Origin: Roseivirga sp. | GTDB taxonomy: Bacteria; Bacteroidota; Bacteroidia; Cytophagales; Cyclobacteriaceae | NCBI GenBank assembly: GCA_021404565.1 | Contig: JAAWWF010000030.1 | Span: 1 to 64,000, forward strand | DNA: 64,000 nt | Direction of reading: 5' to 3' | Shown here: positions 1 to 8,418 of the stretch, piece by piece | Position numbering within the stretch: the first letter of the stretch is position 1 | Layout: each line of letters starts with the position of its first letter | The notes under the pieces: model-generated | Told to the model about the DNA's origin: nothing | The model's database searches: none | What the model saw: only the letters and a program-made list of their open reading frames with translations | Made by a program: the position numbers and the translations under genes

Positions 1-997
1 CTGTCGGGCTTTTATCAAAATAAGCCCGATAAATATCATAACGCATCTTAGCCGCATTGATAATATAGAAGAACCCGGTCTTACTATTGCGGTAGGTGGC
101 CGTGAGGTATGGGTCCTGTAAATCGAAAAGCACCTTATTTCCTACCCCTTCATAACCCTGAATGTCTACATAGTCTCTTATGGTCTCAGGGCTATAGAAA
201 GCGGCTTCTTTCACATAATTCACCAGCAGATCGATGTCTTCCAGCATTTGGAAACTGCCCGCAGACAGGGTTTGAATACTACTGCCCCCGATTCTTCCCT
301 CCGCATAAACAATATTGATGTTCATTACGATATGGTCTATTATATCCTTGACATGCCCGACATAATCGTGATCAGAGCTATTAAGAAAACGATGCTGGAC
401 AAAAGACGATTTACCAACGGGTAAATGCTCAAGGGTGTACCAGTTCTTCATTTTTTTAAGAATCCCCTTATCTCCCAGTTTAGCATTAGCTCCGTCTGCG
501 CCTGATATGACATATCGATTAACTATCCTGCCCCAAGAAATACTTATGGATTTCGCATGCTTAAGGAAGTATTCTGCAGAACTGGGGTTGATCTGCTCAA
601 AGTAATACTTAAAGGACTCCTGACTCAGGTAGTTATACTCCTCCCGACTTAGCACACGTTCAAGAAATTTTCTTCTCGTACCAGTATCCAGTTTCGTGAT
701 ATAGCTAAACAGGTCATCTACCGCCAGGGTATCATTCCTGCCCGTCTTGTAGAGGTCCTGAATAACCTGGAATCGATTAAAGCCCGCCTGCATTTCAGCA
801 ATACGGTTCTGCTCCTTCAGTATTTCCTGTTGATTACTATTGAATCTGTATTGGCTGTAGAGAAAGACAGAAACGAGCATTACCAACACTAGACCAAGCC
901 CCATCCTGCCACGAGATATATTCCGGCTGGCTTTCAATTCCCGAATATCATCATGGAGCTGATTGATCTTGTTTTCTAAATCTTCTTGATTGTCCAT
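1..997 (-). CDS. hypothetical single-pass membrane protein (3' end cut by window edge)
   Basis: The frame is open from an ATG at 995-997 to the left edge, about 332 codons with no stop, so the C-terminus lies outside the window. The N-terminus is charged and Asn/Gln-rich. It is followed by one clear membrane span (about residues 32-47, GLGLVLVMLVSVFLYS) and then a long soluble region beginning with a probable coiled coil (QQEILKEQNRIAEMQ). The topology suggests a large periplasmic domain anchored by one helix. I do not recognise the domain and assign no function. The 111 bases upstream, to the divergent gene at 1109, hold the promoters of both but no motif I can name. Confidence 0.7.
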   Translation of the reverse strand, partial: MDNQEDLENKINQLHDDIRELKASRNISRGRMGLGLVLVMLVSVFLYSQYRFNSNQQEILKEQNRIAEMQAGFNRFQVIQDLYKTGRNDTLAVDDLFSYITKLDTGTRRKFLERVLSREEYNYLSQESFKYYFEQINPSSAEYFLKHAKSISISWGRIVNRYVISGADGANAKLGDKGILKKMKNWYTLEHLPVGKSSFVQHRFLNSSDHDYVGHVKDIIDHIVMNINIVYAEGRIGGSSIQTLSAGSFQMLEDIDLLVNYVKEAAFYSPETIRDYVDIQGYEGVGNKVLFDLQDPYLTATYRNSKTGFFYIINAAKMRYDIYRAYFDKSPT

Positions 998-1108
998 GAT
1001 CAAATTTTCCGAATTCCTACAGCAGAGGTTCACTTTTAGATTAAGATAGGAAGAAGATTCAGCATTTATATTAACGCCTGACCCAAGACCAGAAAAGAAG
1101 GATCAAAT

Positions 1109-1804
1109 ATGGTAACTCTTGTTATAAGATTGGGATTTCTATTTAGCATAATTCACCATATTCTCAAAACATTTCTAAAAAGGTTATTTTGTATATTAAA
1201 TGGACAACTCACAATCAACTTCTTAGTGAAAATGAATATGGCTGGAACCTCAGAAAATATATCTCAAAGAATAAGCGAAGCTTTGAAAACCAGTCACAAC
1301 TCAATTATTACTTTCTGGGCCTTCATACTTATGTCTACTCTACTAACTACTCGCTCCAATGTTGGAGATTCATTCAAATTACCATTTATTGACATCACAC
1401 TGGATATCCTCAATGCCACAGAGGTTTTAATAGTCTTTGGCTTAGGAGCCCTTTACAGAGGCTGTATATTACAGTTATATGCAAAGAACCTGGAGAGTCT
1501 ATTCACACCAGAGGAATTAGATAACAAGACGAGAATTCTTAGTCGTCCACCTTCAACCTCATCATATAGAGAATTATTCTTATCATCGAAACTCTCACGC
1601 GCTATTCAATTAACTCATATAGCCATAGGAACCATACTAGCTCTCGTGGTTGTCTTTCTTATAGGATGCGATCAAATAACGCCAGAGAAAACAATACATA
1701 CCAGTTGGGCAATTTCGGTAGTACTCGATCTGGGCCTCATCGGACTATCTGTAAATGCGTTGCAAAAATTCTATAGCGGGAAGCAGTACCACATGACTAA
1801 CTAG
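1109..1804 (+). CDS. hypothetical membrane protein
   Basis: A 231-codon frame with three or four hydrophobic stretches: near residues 65-80 (SIITFWAFILMSTLL), 100-115 (ATEVLIVFGLGALY), 168-186 (IAIGTILALVVVFLIG) and 200-213. Between spans 2 and 3 there is a soluble, proline-containing loop. The first 41 residues come from unusually AT-rich DNA. An internal ATG at 1232 or 1238 (starting MNMAGTSENIS) may be the true start, giving about 188-190 residues. The 3' end overlaps the convergent neighbour by 4 bases. I do not recognise the family. Confidence 0.55.
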   Translation: MVTLVIRLGFLFSIIHHILKTFLKRLFCILNGQLTINFLVKMNMAGTSENISQRISEALKTSHNSIITFWAFILMSTLLTTRSNVGDSFKLPFIDITLDILNATEVLIVFGLGALYRGCILQLYAKNLESLFTPEELDNKTRILSRPPSTSSYRELFLSSKLSRAIQLTHIAIGTILALVVVFLIGCDQITPEKTIHTSWAISVVLDLGLIGLSVNALQKFYSGKQYHMTN

Positions 1805-2322
1805 CGATGTTTATAGTAAACCCACTTATGCGTTAGCTGCCAGGTTTTGCCATAATCGGTGGAGAGATGGGAGATATTTTCGAAGGAGTTTTTATTGATA
1901 AACCGGATTTCATTCTTCACCTGCATCCTTTTCTTTTCGGGATCACGATACCAATAGTTAAGGATGGACTTTTCACTGATCTCCCCTGTAAAAACCATGA
2001 TATTGCTATGCTCAGAGTCGAAAAAAGTACGTTGGGTGGACAATGAATCGCTGAGGTATGTTACATACTCTACGGCATAGTCATGTGACTTGAAAATACC
2101 CTGATAGACTTCATGAAGGCTACAGCCTGAAATGCCCCAGGTAATCGTAGATTTCCCTTTGTTCTCTTCATAATTGCCGGGAGAGGTACGGTCGGTAGCC
2201 GTGATATTCCACTCTCCTGTCATCAGCGAAAGTGTTTGAGAACCTGCTTTGGCACAGGGTAATTTCTGGGCTGGAAGATTAAGCGTGAGCAATGCAAGGG
2301 AGCAGATAAAAAATAATCTCAT
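1801..2322 (-). CDS. secreted DUF1579-like protein
   Basis: I place the start at the ATG at 2320-2322 because it opens a clean signal peptide (MRLFFICSLALLTLNLPAQ). The longer frame to 2412 would bury that signal. The mature part of about 150 residues has the rhythm of the DUF1579 / lipocalin-like barrel family: a GEWNI opening, an early TSTITWG-type strand, a GCSLHEVYQG turn, then alternating strands with paired aromatics and a closing HKWVYYKH. Proteins of this type are small periplasmic barrels of unknown ligand. It sits alone, facing away from the kinase gene upstream, and its stop overlaps the convergent hypothetical. Confidence 0.6.
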   Translation of the reverse strand: MRLFFICSLALLTLNLPAQKLPCAKAGSQTLSLMTGEWNITATDRTSPGNYEENKGKSTITWGISGCSLHEVYQGIFKSHDYAVEYVTYLSDSLSTQRTFFDSEHSNIMVFTGEISEKSILNYWYRDPEKKRMQVKNEIRFINKNSFENISHLSTDYGKTWQLTHKWVYYKHR

Positions 2323-2421
2323 AAGAGTGAAAACGCTTTTTACGCCAGCGCTGATTCGCAAAACAGACGGATCACAACTTAGTACAGACCAATGCAACAT
2401 TGCTTCAGCCAACAGGCAATT

Positions 2422-4512
2422 TCAGAAAGACAGTTTTTCTCCAAAGCGTTCTTCATACTGCTTGAGAAAACGTGTGGTATTTTTGAGCCCTACCGAATAA
2501 GTAAGTTGCTTGGCGCTGGCGGGTTTCTGTTCACGACAAAGAGCCTTTGCCTTTTGTAAACGTACCTCGCGGATAAAGCCGTTGGGGTTCATTCCTGTAG
2601 CAGTTTTAATTCTACGAAAAAGGGTGCTATTGCTCAACGCAAAGTACTCACATATACTTTCCACACTAAACTGAGAGGAGCTGCATTCACGGTCCACAAA
2701 CATTCGTACTTCCCCCAGCCAGTCATCCGATGGCTCTAAAGGCTCTTCTTCTGCTTCTTTGATCTGTTGAAACCTGATCCTACTATCCCTGTTCAGCAAG
2801 CAGTTTTTTACCCTGGCAAGTAGCTCAGGTTCGTTGAAAGGCTTCTGTAGGAAGTCATCGATGCCCAATGTGATAAATTTAACTTTCAGATCACTGTCTG
2901 ACATCGCAGATAACACAATCACGGAAGTGTGTAAGCCATCAGTGGCTTCAGTATTTCTCAGGGCCTCTACAAAGTGCAGACCATTCATTTTAGGCATCAT
3001 ATAATCTGTAATCACCAGGTCTACAGAATTTCTACTAAGGATTGAAAGGCCTTCTTCCCCGTTTTTAGCAACGAGAACATGATAACCAGTGAGCAAGTCC
3101 TGCAGGTAGTCAAGCATCTCTGTATGGTCTTCTACCAGGAGGATAGTATGCTTTTGATTATTCGACTGAGCTGTTTCATTCTCCACTATCAGTTCCGCTA
3201 GAACCGGATTGTGAGCTTCCGACCCGCGTTTTTGCACGGGCAGTTCTACGGTAAACAAGCTTCCTTGATTAGACTGGCTTTCTACAGAAATTTGCCCTTT
3301 ATGCTTTCCTATCACCTCTTTGGCAAAGGCCAGGCCTATTCCATTTCCACCACTTTGTGTAATCTCATTCTCCACCTGATAAAACCGGTCGAATATAAGT
3401 TCCTGGTATTCCGGATCAATACCTATCCCGGAATCTTCAACCCTTAGAGCAACTATGCCTCCCGGCTTTCTTACCAGACTTACCGTTACAAGTCCTTTTT
3501 GGTCTGTAAACTTCAATGCGTTCATTAGCAGATTATTCACGACCCTTTCAAGGGCCACGGCATCGCCCGAAACCAGCACAGGAGCTTCAAAGTGATTATA
3601 GATTCTCAGGTCAATTCCCTTATTCTCAAAGAGCGGTCTGCATGCCAGTACATTGCGCTCAACAGTCCTGGCAAAATCAAAAACCGTCATCTTCAGTGCC
3701 TTTTCCTGATGGTCCAGCCGGGCCAGCAGCACCACATCATCAGCTATGCGCTTCATTTTTTCTACCTCTTTGCCAATCGCACTACCCGACTTCTTTACAG
3801 CCGTAGCGTCAATACCATTGTTGGTAATTTTCTGCTGATGTCCACTGATAATGGTCAAAGGGGTTCTCACCTCGTGAGCCACGTTCAAGAAGAATCTTTG
3901 CTGAAACTGACGCAGGTCCTCAAGTTCTCCCACCTTTGCTGCAAGCCTTGCCTCATTGATAGCGTTGAGCTTTCTGAAGTAATTCACCATCACATAAACA
4001 CTGACAAAAAGTGCCTGCTTGGCCACAGGCGCCTGTGCCATCCAGCTATTGGGATGCATCCATACCTGGGGGATGAGAAAGCTTAGCATGCTCACAACCA
4101 GTAGCATCAGGCCTATCCTTTTTGAATCAAAGAAGATCAGTGCCATAGGGGCCACCAGCATGAGAAAGTACTCAATTTGACGCCCGGGCTCCAGCAAAAA
4201 GGCAAACAACATGGTAGTAGCCCACAAGTTGATCATATAGATCGTGCGCGCCAGATGATACCTACCGACCTTCTGAAGCCAGAGGGTTAAGGCATTGAGC
4301 GTAACGGATGACAAGAGGACTGGCAGGTTTTGCCGGGTGTCAGGGCTAATCGTGAGCTCCACACTGATAAAGACAGCATTGATACATAACCAGACCCAGC
4401 ACATCATGTTGAGGATCTTCACCCTCTTATTTTCGATACTCTCGTTGTTTTCCGAAACCCCGGTATCCAGTATTTTCTTCACCATAAAAGAAATGTTAAT
4501 CAACCCCAACAT
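2422..4512 (-). CDS. hybrid sensor histidine kinase / response regulator with AraC-type DNA-binding domain
   Basis: A 696-residue all-in-one signalling protein. In order: about five hydrophobic helices (residues 33-180), a HisKA domain with phosphoacceptor His213 in VAHEVRTPL, an HATPase domain (N-box NLLMNALKF near 327; G-boxes DSGIGID near 360 and GNGIGLAF near 389), a receiver domain (acidic pair ED near 461, Asp503 in ITDYMMPKMNG, Lys558 in LQKPF), and a C-terminal AraC helix-turn-helix (about 605-696). It resembles Bacteroidota hybrid two-component regulators but has no large periplasmic sensor, so it probably senses a membrane or cytoplasmic signal and acts on DNA directly. All catalytic boxes are intact. 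Its target is not evident from neighbours. Confidence 0.9.
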   Translation of the reverse strand: MLGLINISFMVKKILDTGVSENNESIENKRVKILNMMCWVWLCINAVFISVELTISPDTRQNLPVLLSSVTLNALTLWLQKVGRYHLARTIYMINLWATTMLFAFLLEPGRQIEYFLMLVAPMALIFFDSKRIGLMLLVVSMLSFLIPQVWMHPNSWMAQAPVAKQALFVSVYVMVNYFRKLNAINEARLAAKVGELEDLRQFQQRFFLNVAHEVRTPLTIISGHQQKITNNGIDATAVKKSGSAIGKEVEKMKRIADDVVLLARLDHQEKALKMTVFDFARTVERNVLACRPLFENKGIDLRIYNHFEAPVLVSGDAVALERVVNNLLMNALKFTDQKGLVTVSLVRKPGGIVALRVEDSGIGIDPEYQELIFDRFYQVENEITQSGGNGIGLAFAKEVIGKHKGQISVESQSNQGSLFTVELPVQKRGSEAHNPVLAELIVENETAQSNNQKHTILLVEDHTEMLDYLQDLLTGYHVLVAKNGEEGLSILSRNSVDLVITDYMMPKMNGLHFVEALRNTEATDGLHTSVIVLSAMSDSDLKVKFITLGIDDFLQKPFNEPELLARVKNCLLNRDSRIRFQQIKEAEEEPLEPSDDWLGEVRMFVDRECSSSQFSVESICEYFALSNSTLFRRIKTATGMNPNGFIREVRLQKAKALCREQKPASAKQLTYSVGLKNTTRFLKQYEERFGEKLSF

Positions 4513-4839
4513 GAATATGGCCAGGGATCGAAATCGTGAGGTGGTCTGTACAAAGTGCCAGTGGAAGGCAGATTAAAGATAAGACTATCTGACTGATCCT
4601 GTCAAGGAGTGACCGATTTGGTAAAGTATTGACTGATTCAGGAAATAATGCCGAACGACCTTTAAGCCATACATTGTGGTGAAAAAGTATAACACCAAAC
4701 AGTAAGAGGATGCACGAAGCTCTAAGGCTGTTCTACCACTTGTTCATCATTAAGAATACCTACTGTACCTCACTTTTTATAATTCGGCAGATACCCTGAC
4801 AAGGCTCTGTCAGTCAGACCACAAAACACTTTTGATCGA

Positions 4840-6516
4840 ATGAAAACACTTTTTCATGGGATATCCGGGAGGGGATTAAAACCTCTTTCCGGCTGTTTGG
4901 GACTACTTACACTCATTACTCTTTTACTCCTGGGCCCTGCCGGATGGGCTCAGGAGGTTTCTAAAACCAATAGTAGTACAGGCAATGTGAATGGTGGCAC
5001 AATCACCAGAACGGTGGACGTTGTGTCCGGTGTCGATTTACCAGCAGGTACAACCATCAGCGATATCAATCTTAGCATTACATGGAACAGGTCGATACTG
5101 TTCCTCTCTGGATTTGGCAACACTACTTTTCATGAGGAAACAGCCTTTTGGCTTACTTCTCCCAATGGGACCAAAGTGGTGGTAGTTTATGATGTGTTTG
5201 GCCTGCATGCACGATCCGGAACCATACCAGCCACTTATGGCGGAGTCACACCTTTATCGGGAGATGTCACAGTAGAGTTTGACCAGCAGGCCACTTCCTC
5301 ACCCGGCTCCTCTGATTTCGCTGGAAAAAACCCCATCACTACCAGCTTTAAACCAGAAGGAACCAATCCCCTTGACAACCTTGACAATTACAATGGCGAA
5401 AGCCCTTTTGGCACCTGGACATTGACAATCGGAGATGGACTTGGAAGCGGAGGCTTCGGAGAGGTTGAGTTCAAATCATTCACCCTGACAGTAAACAAAA
5501 GCAACACACCCGATGTAGACCTTTCTTTCCAGGGAGGCACCAACTCGGCCTCGGAGACAGGTGGATCCACCACGGTTGTAGCCACTTTATCGGCAGCGGC
5601 AGCTTCTAATGTGACTGTAAACCTGGGCTTTGGAGGTACTGCCGGTAATACCGATTTTTCGGCAAGTACCAGTTCCATTGTAATCAATGCTGGTGACCTT
5701 ACGGGTACAGCTACCCTCAATTTTGCGGACGATGCGCTGGACGAATCAAATGAAACCATTATCGTAGACATTACCTCAGCAACCAACGCCAATGAGGGCA
5801 CCACTAACCAAATCACAGCTACCATCACCGATGATGATATTGAGGCCACCGCGGCAGTCAGGGTGTTTCTGGAAGGAGCTTTTAACGGGACAGACCTCAA
5901 CACAACGTTAAACGCCAGTATTCCAACCAATCAACCTTACAACAACAACGGCCATTCAGGTACTGAAAATGCTGGGAGTCCGCCCGCCACAGCCGTGGAT
6001 TGGGTATTGGTAGAGCTTAGGGAAGCAGGGTCTGCCGCTACTGCTACCAGCTCTACCAAAGTGGGTTCCTCTGCGGGTTTTCTGATGAATGACGGGTCTG
6101 TCAAAGCCACCGATGGCACGAGTGATCTTACAATATCAGCAGCCAACGTGACAGGAAGCAGCTTCTTTGTGGTGGTCTATCATCGCAATCATCTACCGCT
6201 GATGTCTGCCAGTGCTATTACCGAAAGTAGTGGTAAGTACAGTGTAGATTTCACCACTGCCCAAAGTCAGGCATTTGGTACTAATCCTATGATAGAAGTG
6301 TCTACAGGAGTTTTTGCAATGCCCGGAGGAGATGCTGACGGTGATGGTGATGTAGATGCTACAGACCTGGTCAACTGGAGAAACCAAAATGGCATTACAT
6401 ATGCCTACAGCACTTCAAAAGCGGACTTCAACCTGGATGGAGTGGTAAACGCTATAGATCGCAATGACTTCCAGCAAAAGAACAACAGCAAAATCAGCCA
6501 GGTACCCGGCTTGTAG
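4840..6516 (+). CDS. secreted multidomain protein with P-domain-like, Calx-beta and dockerin-like regions
   Basis: A 558-residue exported protein. A signal peptide (cleavage likely after GPAGWA, about residue 37) is followed by a beta-sandwich resembling the proprotein-convertase P domain (residues 50-218, with SPFGTWTLTIGD near the end). Next comes a Calx-beta repeat (about 225-330, ending ATITDDD), then a region starting VRVFLEGAFNG that is common in Bacteroidota surface proteins. The C-terminus holds a dockerin-like pair of calcium loops: DADGDGDVDATD and DFNLDGVVNAID. No catalytic domain and no typical type IX sorting domain were seen. It is probably a calcium-binding surface or extracellular protein. 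The codon 55 bases after its stop begins a small HTH gene. Confidence 0.8.
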   Translation: MKTLFHGISGRGLKPLSGCLGLLTLITLLLLGPAGWAQEVSKTNSSTGNVNGGTITRTVDVVSGVDLPAGTTISDINLSITWNRSILFLSGFGNTTFHEETAFWLTSPNGTKVVVVYDVFGLHARSGTIPATYGGVTPLSGDVTVEFDQQATSSPGSSDFAGKNPITTSFKPEGTNPLDNLDNYNGESPFGTWTLTIGDGLGSGGFGEVEFKSFTLTVNKSNTPDVDLSFQGGTNSASETGGSTTVVATLSAAAASNVTVNLGFGGTAGNTDFSASTSSIVINAGDLTGTATLNFADDALDESNETIIVDITSATNANEGTTNQITATITDDDIEATAAVRVFLEGAFNGTDLNTTLNASIPTNQPYNNNGHSGTENAGSPPATAVDWVLVELREAGSAATATSSTKVGSSAGFLMNDGSVKATDGTSDLTISAANVTGSSFFVVVYHRNHLPLMSASAITESSGKYSVDFTTAQSQAFGTNPMIEVSTGVFAMPGGDADGDGDVDATDLVNWRNQNGITYAYSTSKADFNLDGVVNAIDRNDFQQKNNSKISQVPGL

Positions 6517-6570
6517 TGATCAGATGGAAGATAAATGGACGAACAATAAATCGATCAGGTTTCGAAGGTC

Positions 6571-6858
6571 ATGACAGTACTTGAGCGCAATATCATGGAT
6601 CACCTGCTGTTGGAGCTACAACAATCAAATCAGCAGTTTCAGGCTCAATTACAAGCCATCTGCCCTAGCCTTACCGCCTATGAGCTAAGACTCTGTACTT
6701 ACCTGAAAACTAATCTGAGCACTAAGGAGATTGCCACACTACTCAACATTACACCTGACAGTGTGAAGAAAGCTAAACACCGGCTTAGAAAAAAACTAAA
6801 CATCAAACCTGAAGAGATTTGGAGCAAGGTATTACACCAGCAGGTGACCGCTCTGTAG
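6571..6858 (+). CDS. small stand-alone LuxR/GerE-like helix-turn-helix protein
   Basis: A 95-residue protein. Its second half is a LuxR-type HTH: LTAYELRLCTYLKTNLSTKE, then IATLLNITPDSVKKAKHRLRKKL. In Bacteroidota this HTH normally forms the C-terminus of large TPR or two-component sensors. Here it stands alone after a short coiled-coil-like N-terminus (LLLELQQSNQQFQAQLQ), which could mediate dimerisation. It follows the secreted protein by 55 bases on the same strand and may be co-transcribed. An internal ATG at 6595 (MDHLLLEL) is an alternative start. Confidence 0.7.
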   Translation: MTVLERNIMDHLLLELQQSNQQFQAQLQAICPSLTAYELRLCTYLKTNLSTKEIATLLNITPDSVKKAKHRLRKKLNIKPEEIWSKVLHQQVTAL

Positions 6859-8408
6859 CTACTTATCAGGTCGGTCGTCCACATAGTCGTAGCCATGCAA
6901 TACGCTGTCTTGTTCGGTAATGCCTGTCAGCTGCGAGAGCCTGGCGTCAGTAGCCTCAAGTCTTTTCATAAAAACCTCAAATCTCACTTTTTCCTGTGGA
7001 TTCCAGATGCGCTCGTTCATTACCGGCAGTCGCTTTCTCAGGCTTTTGAATTCGACCTTTTCCCCCTGTTCCCAGGCACACATCTGGGCTCCTATGATCA
7101 GAGAGGAGTTCTCCACCTGAATGGGGTTAAAAGAAGGGGCCCTGGGAAACCAGTTTTCCCAGCGCGAGATATTCCACTTGTAGATAGTTTCAGGAGCAAA
7201 TTTCTTCCGATTAACTACATACAGTGGCTTCCAGGAGGTGTTCACCACCGTATAGCCATCGGCCACCAGATCGTTGGGCAGATAACGATTGGTTTCAAAC
7301 TCATAGACAATGATATCCTTTGGAATGGGTACAATTCCTTCCTTTCGGAACCCCTCCCATACAGCCATTTTTTTGCCCAGACTCTTAACGATATCATTCA
7401 TCCTGACCAGAAAATGACGATAGAGTTCGTGCACGTCCTCACCCAGATCATTGGCTTTCATATAAGCTTTTACATCCGGGTCATCACCTACCTTATGAAA
7501 AATGGCTTCATCGCCACCAATGTGGATATAAGGGCTTGATTAAAAATGGGAATGATTTCGCTTATGATGGTTTCCAGGGCTTCATACACTTCTTCCTTAC
7601 CCATATTGATGGTCCAGGGGTTTTCGTCAATGTCCTTTAGACCGAAAATCTCTGGATAAGCCTTCACAATGGAACTTGCATGACCAGGAATATCGATTTC
7701 AGGTATCAAAGTGATCCCCCTGAGCTGAGCATATGCTTCAAGTACCTCTAAATCCTGAAATGAGTAGCTGCGCCCTTCTGTTGGCAGCTTCGTGTATTTA
7801 CGCGAAGGCAAGGTATAAGACTGATAATCTGTAAAGTGCAGGTGTACATAATTGCTTTTGTAGTAGGAGGCCAGATCGATCAGACTCTTAATTGTCTCTA
7901 CAGTATGCCATTGTCTGGCCAGGTCAATCATCAGACCCCGGTACTTCGTAGTGGGGGTATCAGAGATACTCATTATGGGAAACGCAAGTGAACCTTCATG
8001 GTCAAACGCCAGCTGATGCAAGGTACTTCTAGCCATAGCCAATGCCTGATAGCTCCCACCAGAAACCGCTATTTTATCTGTAACACTGATCTTATACTCG
8101 TCTGCTGCCAGTTCCGTGTCAATTGCAAAGATTAAATCGACATGAGTTCCCTGATTCTCAGCAATACTCAGACTTAATCCTGTAACTGATTTAAGCTCCT
8201 CGACAAAAAGGTTGATCAATGGTCTGAGCTCAGGTCCCTCCGCGTAAATCTGACTTTGAGCAGAGAAAACCAGGGCTTGTGAATCAAACACGCCCTCGCT
8301 GGGTATGGGAACAATGGCTGAATGATCAGGCTGATCAATGACTGATGTTGTATTGTCACAGGCGAGCAGGCAAAGGGCCAGGCTGCAGCATAGTAATAAT
8401 TCTTTCAT
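6859..8408 (-). pseudogene. GH20 beta-N-acetylhexosaminidase, frameshifted lipoprotein
   Basis: Two adjacent frames together form one glycoside hydrolase family 20 protein. The 5' part (8408 to about 7533) has a lipoprotein signal (CSLALCLLAC), the GH20 N-terminal domain and the barrel start (YRGLMIDLARQWHT; EIDIPGHASS). Near the GGG at 7532-7534 (CCC on the coding strand) one base appears to be missing. The next frame then gives YIHIGGDEA, the GH20 catalytic Asp-Glu motif, and the rest of the barrel down to 6859. As written, the first frame stops 24 codons after NQA, so the protein loses its active site. Either this is a real inactivating deletion or a sequencing error in a short C run. It lies 10 bases downstream of the six-hairpin glycosidase gene, probably in the same operon for glycan breakdown. 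Confidence 0.85.
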
Positions 8409-8418
8409 GAGGTCAGCG

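Noticed and set aside
1-25. CGGGCTTTTAT...AAAATAAGCCCG hairpin at the left edge
   Set aside because: Lies within the coding frame of the partial gene and lacks a T tract at the right place.
5388-5930. 180-codon minus-strand frame with low-complexity Ser/Val content
   Set aside because: Mirror of the Calx-beta coding region; no independent signal or start context.
6895-7539. 214-codon + strand frame
   Set aside because: Antisense shadow of the GH20 gene; the minus-strand reading gives the catalytic motif and family match.
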